Shown piece after piece: positions 26,085-34,366 of a DNA stretch of 64,000 bases. The notes beneath the pieces are model-generated. The model saw only the letters and a list, made by a program, of their open reading frames with translations. It was not told the DNA's origin and searched no databases. The translations under genes were made by a program, and so were the position numbers. Within the stretch, counting starts at the first letter, position 1. Each line of letters begins with the position of its first letter. Origin of the DNA: a virus; IMG/VR virus record IMGVR_UViG_3300040751_002080, positions 1 to 64,000 of that record; one strand, 5' to 3'.

Positions 26085-27230
26085 TTAAAACTGATCTGGT
26101 GTTATTAAATGTTCCAACTTGTTCCAAAGCTCACTATTTTTATCCATCCAATGTTCTTTTCTAATCTTGTTTAACTGAGCATCATTTCTTAAAAACAATC
26201 CAAAGTTGCCAGGCTGTTTAATCTCGTGTACAAGCTGCGCAAATATTTTACGGTATAGCACAGTATAGTTTTTTTCAATGCTTTGTAAATATTCTAAAAT
26301 CCAAGGTTTTATATCTTCGTGCAAGTTACGTGGTTGCATCCACTCCGGTCCGTCAATAACCACACACTCATGATACAATTCTTGCTCGATACAAAAATCT
26401 AATATCTCGTGTATCTTGTTTACATTGTATATACTAAATGCACTATGCACATTTATGTGTTTGAAATGTTGTTTATACCATATGAGATTGTTGTAAACTG
26501 TGTCCCATTTACTATCTTTGCGAAGAAACTCATTGAGCTCTCCATAACTATCAATACTCAAATCAATGTGTACTTTTTTGCATTGCTGTAATAGTTTGAC
26601 TAGTTGTTCATTTGGTAATATACTTACGTTTGTTACTAGTAATATACTCAACTGACTGAGATTGCATTTGTTAAGTACTTTGATCAACTTATCTTGTTCC
26701 ATCATTGGCTCGCCGCCGAGTACTTTTATAAACTTCAAGTCAGATAAATCATAATGATTGACAATGGTGTTGTCTGTAATAATGCCTTTTGGTATTTTTC
26801 GACCAAGTTTTCTAGCATCACTGTACCAATGTGTACTAAGTTCAGGCATACACATTCTACATTTATTATTACACACATTACTTAGAGCCAAATCAATGTT
26901 TGTAAGTTTTTTTATCTTTCCTCTACCCTCTTCGTCAGTGGGTAAACCAAAATCTCCTATAAGCCTGCTGTGTATGTCGGTACGCATACTTCTAGCACTG
27001 CTTTTTTCATCATCATAACACTTTTTACAGCCGTGAACATACTCATCTCTGGACATTTTTTGTCTAAGATAGTTCATATATTCGTGATTGAACGGATCCG
27101 GGTGCGCAACATTTAAATCATCCGGAACTTCTTCTTCTCTAAATACGCAACACGGTCGTATTTGACCGTCAGGACGCATTGCCATGTGATGAAATGGCAG
27201 CGCACATGCATATTTTGGCATACTAGGCAT
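26085..27230 (-). CDS. Radical SAM protein with N-terminal twitch domain
   Basis: A protein of 381 residues from the ATG at 27230 (MPSMPKYACALPF); a TTG at 27257 is an alternative and is in frame. It has C9ALPF, QIRPCC (C27, C28), CKKCYDDE, then SNVCNNKCRMCMP (C120, C124, C127) and LGGEPMM. The C-terminal part (IDLSIDS, LNKIRKEHW) is shorter than in the 450-residue members. The twitch domain comes first. It overlaps the SDR-like gene upstream by 8 bases. Role as for the rest of the subfamily: radical chemistry on an unidentified substrate. Confidence 0.88.
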   Translation of the reverse strand: MPSMPKYACALPFHHMAMRPDGQIRPCCVFREEEVPDDLNVAHPDPFNHEYMNYLRQKMSRDEYVHGCKKCYDDEKSSARSMRTDIHSRLIGDFGLPTDEEGRGKIKKLTNIDLALSNVCNNKCRMCMPELSTHWYSDARKLGRKIPKGIITDNTIVNHYDLSDLKFIKVLGGEPMMEQDKLIKVLNKCNLSQLSILLVTNVSILPNEQLVKLLQQCKKVHIDLSIDSYGELNEFLRKDSKWDTVYNNLIWYKQHFKHINVHSAFSIYNVNKIHEILDFCIEQELYHECVVIDGPEWMQPRNLHEDIKPWILEYLQSIEKNYTVLYRKIFAQLVHEIKQPGNFGLFLRNDAQLNKIRKEHWMDKNSELWNKLEHLITPDQF

Positions 27231-27777
27231 ACCAGTTCTCTGATTGCATCGGATCAATGCTTAATTCGTTGATGTTTAAATGCTTAGGCTGATCAACTAT
27301 CCATTTTATATACTCAGCAGCTAGATTAATATCCATAGTTTTTCTGTCTGGATGCTTTGCTTGATTGTTATCAAGTGTTCCGAGACTGATGTAACTTATT
27401 TTAGGGCCGCTTGCCCATATGCCAGTAAGCCCTAACGTATTGCTATAATCACGCAATGCTTTCTTTTCAGCATTGTATAACCATGCGCCGCCTTTTTTAA
27501 CTCTATCAGTAGTACTGCCTATGTTGATAATATGACATTGGTGATTTTCAAGTATGCATTTTTTATAAACAATATCAAGTAAACTGGTTTGATTGAATCT
27601 AAACAGCGCACTACAGTTGATAAACACATCATGATGTATTACTGCTTCGGCACATCTTTCCATATCAACTTTTTTACCAAAGTCATAGCCAGTACTTCTA
27701 CTAATAAATTCAGCATCAGGATAAATCTTTGCCAATGCTCCAGCTACGCCTGTGTCTTTGTTACCCGTTATGATCAT
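27223..27777 (-). CDS. Short-chain dehydrogenase/reductase-like protein, compact
   Basis: A 184-residue protein with a Rossmann start IITGNKDTGVAGALA, then STGYDF near residue 30, FINCSALFRF in the place of NNAxxG, and INIGST. The YxxxK pair appears as YNAEKKALRD (Y-x-x-x-K). It is a paralog of the 164-residue protein at 9930-10424 and shares its small size and order of elements, but the NNAG motif is degraded, so NAD(P) binding may differ. The gene is set between two radical SAM genes with overlaps of 8 and 17 bases. Possible keto-reduction or a non-redox sugar-nucleotide role. Confidence 0.68.
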   Translation of the reverse strand: MIITGNKDTGVAGALAKIYPDAEFISRSTGYDFGKKVDMERCAEAVIHHDVFINCSALFRFNQTSLLDIVYKKCILENHQCHIINIGSTTDRVKKGGAWLYNAEKKALRDYSNTLGLTGIWASGPKISYISLGTLDNNQAKHPDRKTMDINLAAEYIKWIVDQPKHLNINELSIDPMQSENWYA

Positions 27778-28915
27778 CTAATACTCCTATGTCTATGTGA
27801 TTGTCTAATACGTTTAATAGTTTGTCTGTTTGCATACTCTTAGGCGCACATAATCCGCAGCCACATGTTTGTTTTGGACAAACAATAGTAGGCATTGTTC
27901 CAGATTGCATTTGTTTTCTTAAATCGTCTACTAGTTTTTTACCTTCGCTTATTTTTCCTATTGCGCCACGTGTGCCATTAAACTTTGCTTGACATGTTTG
28001 ATGATGGAACACTTGATCTGTTTGCTGTTCTAAATGTAGGAAGAACCAGTTGACACTGCATTTCCATCCTTTAAACTCTCTAAAATCTACAAATGTACTT
28101 TTACGTTTTTCTGTACCATTGTGCAACATCATGTCTCTACTACCACAGCAAGGACGGCCTATACTACTTCCTAGTTTTTTTGCATTTTTTACAACATCAC
28201 CTACTGCACTACTAGCATATAGCGCATCATTTTTTTGCTTCCAATAGTTTTTCATCCACGCTAGTTGCTCTTCGTTGTACTGATGAGCAAAGCTAGGCTT
28301 ACTATCGGGTTCTTCACCAATAACTCGTGGTACAAAATCAACACCGTGTTGCTGCAAAAACTCGCATAGTTCCTTGCACTCATCAAAATATTCTGCGTGA
28401 AACATAACATTCACACTAACTGTACACTCGTACATATCACCTTGATAATGCAACTGTAATATTCTATCTTTTACTTGTTGTTTGAGTTTGCCATCGCTTT
28501 CACTATGATAGCTGATAGTAGCGTGACAAAAGTTTTCCATTATTGCTTGGCCCATTTTTTCACTAAATGCGCCATTGCTTGTAAGAGCAAAATCAGCTTC
28601 CCACTTGTCTTGATATTTTGCTTCGTATTCTTCTTTTAGATATTTTGCAAAAGGAATAAAGTGAGGATTGACTGTGGGCTCACCTCCTGTAAATCCAACG
28701 TTTGCTTCTTTGAAGTTGCGATGTTCCATGTATACGTCAATGTATTCAAACAGGAAATCTACATTGGCCTTTAGTTCATCCAATGTAGCATGTTTACTAA
28801 AGTTGTCATGTCTGTGTATTGGGCAATAACTACAGTCATAGTTGCACCGTCTTCCGAGATCCCACGTAACCTGAAACAACTTTCCAGTTAACAAATCGAT
28901 AGTATCAAAGCTCAT
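27761..28915 (-). CDS. Radical SAM protein with cysteine-rich C-terminus
   Basis: The 384-residue protein has WDLGRRCNYDCSYC (C24, C28, C31), FTGGEPTVNP and the C-terminal set CCGSRDM, GWKCSVNWFFLH, HHQTCQAKFNG, and CPKQTCGCGLCAPKS. These blocks correspond one to one with 17061-18257, so the two are clear paralogs. The last set of cysteines (C...CGCGLC) would bind an auxiliary cluster. The GAGGAA ribosome-binding site is good. The gene is adjacent to a QueC-like gene upstream (overlap 11 bases), again linking ATP-dependent and radical steps. Confidence 0.9.
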   Translation of the reverse strand: MSFDTIDLLTGKLFQVTWDLGRRCNYDCSYCPIHRHDNFSKHATLDELKANVDFLFEYIDVYMEHRNFKEANVGFTGGEPTVNPHFIPFAKYLKEEYEAKYQDKWEADFALTSNGAFSEKMGQAIMENFCHATISYHSESDGKLKQQVKDRILQLHYQGDMYECTVSVNVMFHAEYFDECKELCEFLQQHGVDFVPRVIGEEPDSKPSFAHQYNEEQLAWMKNYWKQKNDALYASSAVGDVVKNAKKLGSSIGRPCCGSRDMMLHNGTEKRKSTFVDFREFKGWKCSVNWFFLHLEQQTDQVFHHQTCQAKFNGTRGAIGKISEGKKLVDDLRKQMQSGTMPTIVCPKQTCGCGLCAPKSMQTDKLLNVLDNHIDIGVLDDHNG

Positions 28916-29729
28916 TTATTTCCTCAATGACAGATTTTACTTGTTTGTCTGCCCAATCTCTTTCTTCACACCACCAACACTGTTTGCATTCTGGTATATA
29001 CATTCCTGCACTGTAATCTCTAAAATGTCCACAAGACTCTTTTATATTTTCCATATGATTTATATCGCCTTCACAACTACGTGTTGTATTGTACAAATCT
29101 AATATATTATGTATGTGGTATTGTGCTACAATCCAATCTTTTTTTACAAATCTAAAAGGATGGACAAATGTTGATTTTACTTTTCCGCTGTAAAACCATA
29201 AATCAGTTAGTTGTCCATCTTCGGCATCTTTGTCTCTATTGGTCATACGGTCTTCACGCAAGTCATCTGGATTTTTACTTGTAGCATTATATACTGCATC
29301 CAAGTTGTATTCCCATGCTGCAAACTTGTTGTAACTTCCTACTATAATCTGATCGCCACTCTTGCCGTTGATACTTGCTCCTATTACACCGTGTTCTATT
29401 TCAGGCGGAATATATGTTGTGTATCTATTTTCAATAATATAAGGAAACATGTCTTTTAGTTTGTCAAATACTTGTAAACTAATATAGCCTTGCCAAGGTC
29501 TTGTTTCCCAACAACGTTGATATGTAATAACATCTACTTTTGTAGTTAGATTGTTGCGTTGTATGATTGTACACAATAAATATGTTAGCAATGCACTATC
29601 GGCACCACCAGAAAGATTAATGCCAATACGCTGCCATTTTTCATCAAACGGAATAGTTAACTTACTAAAAGTTGTAAGCAGTATATCATTAGAAATATTT
29701 TTATATAACGAGTTGTTTGTATCAAACAT
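28905..29729 (-). CDS. QueC-like PP-loop enzyme
   Basis: A 274-residue protein from the ATG at 29729; a TTG at 29738 is possible. The PP-loop is SGGADS at 40-45. The C-terminal cysteine region is long: TRSCEGD, ESCGHF, ECKQCWWCEERDW, the CxxCxxC-E-R ending shared with the paralogs. A GSYNKFAAWEYN segment differs from the SG-T-NPP segment of the others, so it may accept a different substrate. It is sandwiched between two radical SAM genes (27761 and 29722) with short overlaps. Predicted ATP-dependent activation of a carboxylate. Confidence 0.8.
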   Translation of the reverse strand: MFDTNNSLYKNISNDILLTTFSKLTIPFDEKWQRIGINLSGGADSALLTYLLCTIIQRNNLTTKVDVITYQRCWETRPWQGYISLQVFDKLKDMFPYIIENRYTTYIPPEIEHGVIGASINGKSGDQIIVGSYNKFAAWEYNLDAVYNATSKNPDDLREDRMTNRDKDAEDGQLTDLWFYSGKVKSTFVHPFRFVKKDWIVAQYHIHNILDLYNTTRSCEGDINHMENIKESCGHFRDYSAGMYIPECKQCWWCEERDWADKQVKSVIEEINEL

Positions 29730-31056
29730 TTCGTACAACTTCTCCGTTTACAAACTTGTAGTTTTCAATATGTTCATTGAAATCTTGTTTCCATATTTTA
29801 TCTGTTTTTTCGATATACTTCATAAAATCAGTCCAATCAGATTTTTTTGCATCGTAGTTTAGAATATATTTCCTTATGTATTCAAGCCCGGCAACTGCAC
29901 TGGTGATATCTTGCCACATGTCATAGGGCTTTTCTATTCCAACAGTAAAATGACTTTTTAACATCCTAGACGAATCTACGTTCTCTCTTCTTTTTTTGTC
30001 TACACCAAATATAGCATTGCGTGTTTCTTCGATATCATTTAATATAGAGTTTCTATGCTTCAACAGCATCACACTTGGATTTAGATAATCAGGTGTATAC
30101 ACTATACTAACATTAATATAGTTGATGTCAAGTTCTAAAAAACTAAGAAATGAATCTTTTATTTCCATAAGCTGATATGTTCCTGTAGTATAGACTACAT
30201 TAATGTCGCAATGATTATTGTCAACTTGTTTAAAACGATTTATATTTTCTTTTAACTTTTGCCAATCACCTTGTCTAAAATATGGATATAGTCTAGGACC
30301 TGCATCTAAACTTATTTGAATGTTTACATCACCAAATAAGTTTAATAATCTGCTCAACTCAACTGCATCAAAGTCTGCATTGAAGTTGCTATGAAAAATG
30401 ATTTTCATATTTTCAGCGTTGGGATGATCGCCAAGTTTAGCTAATGTAGGAAAGAACTGTTTTTGGTACAACACTTCGCCGCCGGCAAAATCTACTCTTT
30501 CAAGATTTGGAAAGTTGGTGTTAAGATCTTCAACTATTTCTAAAGCACGAGCTGTGCTAATACTTATAGTGTAATCATCATCTGCATCCTGTCGATGCAT
30601 TTGTCCAGTTAGCTGTATTAGATTGTGTTTATAATCTTCGTCGTCAGGTGTGTATTTTTTTAACTTGGACATCCAACCGCTGCTGAATACTTGACTACAA
30701 TGCAAACAACTCATATTACAACTATGACTGAAACGCATTTCGATTGTTTTCAATCCTTCAAATGCTGTTTCACCAGTTTCGTGATTATAATATTGTAAAT
30801 CAACACCTTGTTCTTGACGCATACTCTTGCCTGCATTTGCTTGTTCAACATGCTCGCACATATTACAACCTTTGCACCAAGTTCCGCTCATTAGTTTTTT
30901 ACGATGATTTTTAAAGTTTTCATTATTGAAAAACTTGCTTGGCAGGTATTCCTCATCTAGCATTTGAAACTTTTCGTGTTGTGTAGGACAACTGGTTACA
31001 AATCCATTTTTAAAGTTGATTCCGCTTATAGCATAATAGCAATCTAAACTAGCCAA
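29722..31056 (-). CDS. Radical SAM protein with divergent N-terminal twitch
   Basis: A 444-residue protein with MRFSHSCNMSCLHC (C113, C117, C120), preceded by an unusual N-terminal cysteine set: DCYYAISG (C6), VTSCPT (C23), and CKGCNMC (61-67). The latter replaces the CxxPW/CC pattern of the other twitch members, so it is a divergent member. DFAGGEVLY in place of GGEP follows. The C-terminal part has no extra cysteine cluster. The start is TTG and overlaps the QueC-like gene upstream by 8 bases. It lies between two PP-loop genes, which suggests that the three work in sequence. Confidence 0.85.
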   Translation of the reverse strand: MASLDCYYAISGINFKNGFVTSCPTQHEKFQMLDEEYLPSKFFNNENFKNHRKKLMSGTWCKGCNMCEHVEQANAGKSMRQEQGVDLQYYNHETGETAFEGLKTIEMRFSHSCNMSCLHCSQVFSSGWMSKLKKYTPDDEDYKHNLIQLTGQMHRQDADDDYTISISTARALEIVEDLNTNFPNLERVDFAGGEVLYQKQFFPTLAKLGDHPNAENMKIIFHSNFNADFDAVELSRLLNLFGDVNIQISLDAGPRLYPYFRQGDWQKLKENINRFKQVDNNHCDINVVYTTGTYQLMEIKDSFLSFLELDINYINVSIVYTPDYLNPSVMLLKHRNSILNDIEETRNAIFGVDKKRRENVDSSRMLKSHFTVGIEKPYDMWQDITSAVAGLEYIRKYILNYDAKKSDWTDFMKYIEKTDKIWKQDFNEHIENYKFVNGEVVRNV

Positions 31057-31915
31057 TGATTTTCTCCCATAGACTTTGCTTTGGTATATCTAACAAAAAT
31101 CCTTGTGCATTGTTTTTGCCCCATTCTTTTTCTTGACAGAAAAAACAGGTTCCGCATTCTGGAGGATATTTGGTTTTATAATCTTTTTCTATTTCAACTA
31201 AACTAATTTCGCAACTTCGTGTTAGCTTTAATAACGCTTCTAACTTGTAGTTTACATACTGTGCCATTGTATAGTTTTTTCTAAGAAGTCCAAATGGATT
31301 AATGCAGGATCCTGTAATAACCCAATCCCAGTTATCCTTAACAACTGTTTCATCTCGAAACTCAGGAGCTTGATCATTATCTATCGGAGGATTCATAGTT
31401 GTTCCGCTGTATACCCATTCGTAGTTATAAGATTTTATTAAATATTCTTGATAACTATGTGTTATCAACACATCGCATTTTGCCATTGAAGGTAATGTCA
31501 AGTTGGGTAGATTTAGATTTTTTAATGGCACAGTTTCAAATTCGTGTGGCAAGAATCCCCAATGCTGCATGCCAATGATATCTGGAAACTGTTTTTTTAG
31601 ATAACCAAATGCCTCTTCCGCCATTGGTTTTAGCCAAGGCTTTTGTTCCCAAAAACGTACCATTGTATATACATCTATTTTTGTTTTGAGCTTTTCTCTT
31701 TTAATAAGTGTGCATAACATATAAAGTAATAGGCTGCTATCGGCGCCGCCACTAAATGCTACTAATATTTTTTTTGCGTGTTTATCAAGATGTATAGGCA
31801 ATCCGTTTATCCTATAGACATTAGGATATCTACGATATTGCGTTTCATACTGCTTAATAAAATCTTGTTTTTTATAATTCAGTTCTAAGTAATCTAAATA
31901 CTTAAAATCATCCAT
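31049..31915 (-). CDS. QueC-like PP-loop enzyme
   Basis: A 288-residue protein with FSGGADSS at residues 54-61 and the C-terminal signature TRSCE, PECGTCFFCQEKEWG, the best match in the island to the QueC zinc site (C, then CGxCxxC). The middle has SGTTMNPPIDN, as in the paralog at 20085. The ATG at 31915 was chosen; a TTG 3 bases earlier is an alternative. It overlaps the radical SAM genes on both sides by 8 bases. Nothing in the neighbourhood makes a 7-deazaguanine, so I do not call it queC. Confidence 0.82.
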   Translation of the reverse strand: MDDFKYLDYLELNYKKQDFIKQYETQYRRYPNVYRINGLPIHLDKHAKKILVAFSGGADSSLLLYMLCTLIKREKLKTKIDVYTMVRFWEQKPWLKPMAEEAFGYLKKQFPDIIGMQHWGFLPHEFETVPLKNLNLPNLTLPSMAKCDVLITHSYQEYLIKSYNYEWVYSGTTMNPPIDNDQAPEFRDETVVKDNWDWVITGSCINPFGLLRKNYTMAQYVNYKLEALLKLTRSCEISLVEIEKDYKTKYPPECGTCFFCQEKEWGKNNAQGFLLDIPKQSLWEKIIG

Positions 31916-33305
31916 CAAAAATATCCTTCATCTCAGGGAATGTTTCAGCAAATGTAATACCACGTTGTTTGTCGCATAGGGTTATAAACTCTTGCATTTC
32001 TGGCAGGCGCCTGCTCCAATCTTCTGATTCCATGAACTGTAGCATACCTTTAAGACGCTTGATACCATAAGGAGCAGCATCAAACATTGCTTTGGTCACC
32101 TTGCCTTTGTGCCAACTAGGTACACCTAGTTCCCAGTTAGCTTCCCACCATGGATAAAACTCTTCATACTTTTTACGCACTTCCGCTTTAAACCATTCTG
32201 GCAATACTTTAACATTTAGGTGCGGTGGATGGTATACAAAGTGATAGTTTACTCCGCCTGCACCAAATGGCCACATATTAATCTTTTTAAATTTTTGTTC
32301 TAGTTTCCAACGAATAAAATCTGGTATGTAATATATGTTTAATGCTTGTACTGCACATGCTACAGTGATTTCTACATTGTTACTTGTTTCGTTGTCAAGT
32401 ATATGAAATACTTCTTCTTGACGTTTCCAGTTACTTGGATAACGAATATAGTCATTCATCTCGTGTATACTATCTATTGAGTAATGAAAACGAACTACTT
32501 TAAACTCTTTCCATAGGTCAAACAAATCATCACGCCATTCAACGCCATTTGAGTTGTAGCGTAGTTCTAGATCTTTTGCATAGCCCATTTTAATAGCATG
32601 TTCAAGTATTTCGTAATGTTCTTCAATAATAAGACTTTCGCCGCCGGCAAAATAAATCTGTTGCATACTACCCATTTGATCATAGAACTGTTGCCAAAAT
32701 ACAGGATTTTGTTTGTGCCAGTTGTAGCTACTACCATTGGTGCTACCTTTGTCTTGCCACTGCATTGTCTCTTTGAGACTTTCGTTTTTTACTTCAGGAA
32801 AGATTGATTTATAATCTTTAATCCAGCCACTACTATCATGCGGACTACACATAACACAAGCAAGCTGACATTTGGTGCCAAAGCGTAAATCAATGTATGC
32901 TAAGTTAGGCGGTACTTCGCCATCTTCTGTAGTATCAGCAATCAGTTTGTCAACATCAGTACGCTGACTCCAATATGCTGTTTCCCACATACGTTTGCTA
33001 TTATGTCCTGCTGCTTCTTCTCTGTAGCACTTTAAACAACTTGGAGGCTTTTCGCCATTCATCATCTGCTTGCGTACATTTTTCATATACTTGCTGTTCC
33101 ACGCAGTTTGAAAATCTGTTACATTTAGGTTGTTTGGTTTGCCGTCATCTGTTTTAAGAATGCCAACTTGGCCGCCATGCTCTTTATCATTAGTAGCACC
33201 TACACTACTAGCGTTTGCTGTACAGCATACTCTCATACTGCCATCTGGTCTTGTACTTAGGTGTACCCACGGAAGAATACAAAAGGTGTCACTTACTTTG
33301 CTCAT
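31908..33305 (-). CDS. Radical SAM protein with N-terminal twitch domain
   Basis: A 465-residue member of the twitch subfamily: FC9ILPWVHL, SMRVCC (C27, C28), SCLKCYREE near residue 90, RFGTKCQLACVMC (C146, C150, C153), and FAGGESLI in place of GGEP. After the domain come residues shared with 23319-24668 (PHLNVKVLPEW versus KHYNVKILPQY). The gene starts 4 bases inside the next and has a 4-base overlap upstream. It shows the longest N-terminal twitch insert (Gly-Gly and Asn-rich, residues 30-60). Probable role: catalysis on a macromolecular or peptide substrate, or precursor activation. Confidence 0.92.
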   Translation of the reverse strand: MSKVSDTFCILPWVHLSTRPDGSMRVCCTANASSVGATNDKEHGGQVGILKTDDGKPNNLNVTDFQTAWNSKYMKNVRKQMMNGEKPPSCLKCYREEAAGHNSKRMWETAYWSQRTDVDKLIADTTEDGEVPPNLAYIDLRFGTKCQLACVMCSPHDSSGWIKDYKSIFPEVKNESLKETMQWQDKGSTNGSSYNWHKQNPVFWQQFYDQMGSMQQIYFAGGESLIIEEHYEILEHAIKMGYAKDLELRYNSNGVEWRDDLFDLWKEFKVVRFHYSIDSIHEMNDYIRYPSNWKRQEEVFHILDNETSNNVEITVACAVQALNIYYIPDFIRWKLEQKFKKINMWPFGAGGVNYHFVYHPPHLNVKVLPEWFKAEVRKKYEEFYPWWEANWELGVPSWHKGKVTKAMFDAAPYGIKRLKGMLQFMESEDWSRRLPEMQEFITLCDKQRGITFAETFPEMKDIFDG

Positions 33306-34366
33306 ACTGTACTTATGCCTTTATCTGCGTAGTTTATTTCATTATGATATGCTTTATTTTTTGCACATGTTCTAATACATCTACTGAGATGTAATGGATG
33401 ATTTGGTTGCCAACTTGCTGTTAATAAATCTTTATACCAAGGGTGTTGCATTATTTCTTCTTTGCTGTGTAACAGTAAACTATTCCAGCCAGGTTCAAAT
33501 CTGTTTAGTTTCTGCATTATACCTTCTCTGTTTTTAAATGCACTATCCCATAGAAAACAACACGGCCACATAGTTTGATCACTTGCTATAAATATTTCAC
33601 CTTCATGGATATACTTACATATAATACTGTCAACTACTTCTTTAGTTTTTTCGGCATCAGCTTTATGAGATTTATACTCAGTAATAAACTTATCCAAGTC
33701 TTTCATTATATCTTTTTTACTATGCTCTTTACTGCCTGTGGTTGTAATAACTTTTTGTTCCGTTTGTTTTTTAGTTTTTATTTTTGCAACCCAATCGTGA
33801 TAACTATTACGCATTCCAGTACGTGTAGCAAAATCAAATCCTAATACTGCGGCATGTGCTCTAGCAGTAACTAACTCTTGCTCATTGTGATCAAAAACTA
33901 TGTAGATCCATGTAGCATGACGTTGTGGTGCTGCTTCAGAAAATGCTATAATGTTGCGTTCTACAACACTCCATTTGGTGTTTACCCTATATATATGATT
34001 GGTGTTTTTGTGTCCGTCAATACAAAAATGTATATGCAACTTTCCTATATAAGTTGATGCAAGTTCGCCTAGTTGTTTCCACCATGCTGCGGTATTATAT
34101 CCACCGTTGGTACTATACTCACAATATGCACCTTGGCTAAGAAGGTATTCTGTCATAGCCAAACAATCAGGATTAACAATAGGATCTCCAAGAACTCCGC
34201 AAAACTTGAACTCTACTCCATTGTAATCTGCAGGAGGAAAAATACGTTGCAAATCTTGCAACGTAAATGCGTTTATTTGCAACAATTCTTTATTGAGTGT
34301 TCTTGCACACCCTGGACAAGCTGCATTACAATCGCTGGTTATTTCTAGTTCGACTTTTTTAATCAT
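33302..34366 (-). CDS. Radical SAM protein (CNAACPGC type)
   Basis: A 354-residue protein starting at the ATG at 34366, whose ATGA overlaps the stop of the upstream gene; a 20-residue-longer TTG/GTG-type start is not needed. ELEITSDCNAACPGC (C13, C17, C20), GVLGDPIVNP in place of GGEP, IDGHKNTNHIYR, and a C-terminal WPCCFLW segment. It is a paralog of 14289-15365 and 35535-36614. A Lys/Thr-rich stretch (residues 195-240) interrupts the fold between the SAM core and the CCF-type end and is not similar among the three. Overlaps the downstream gene by 4 bases. Confidence 0.87.
   Translation of the reverse strand: MIKKVELEITSDCNAACPGCARTLNKELLQINAFTLQDLQRIFPPADYNGVEFKFCGVLGDPIVNPDCLAMTEYLLSQGAYCEYSTNGGYNTAAWWKQLGELASTYIGKLHIHFCIDGHKNTNHIYRVNTKWSVVERNIIAFSEAAPQRHATWIYIVFDHNEQELVTARAHAAVLGFDFATRTGMRNSYHDWVAKIKTKKQTEQKVITTTGSKEHSKKDIMKDLDKFITEYKSHKADAEKTKEVVDSIICKYIHEGEIFIASDQTMWPCCFLWDSAFKNREGIMQKLNRFEPGWNSLLLHSKEEIMQHPWYKDLLTASWQPNHPLHLSRCIRTCAKNKAYHNEINYADKGISTV

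Noticed and set aside
15349-31915. The QueC-like genes as a queuosine or 7-deazaguanine DNA-modification operon
   Set aside because: None of the other required genes (GTP cyclohydrolase, QueD, QueE, transglycosylase) is present in the window, and the radical SAM proteins here lack the QueE arrangement of cysteines.
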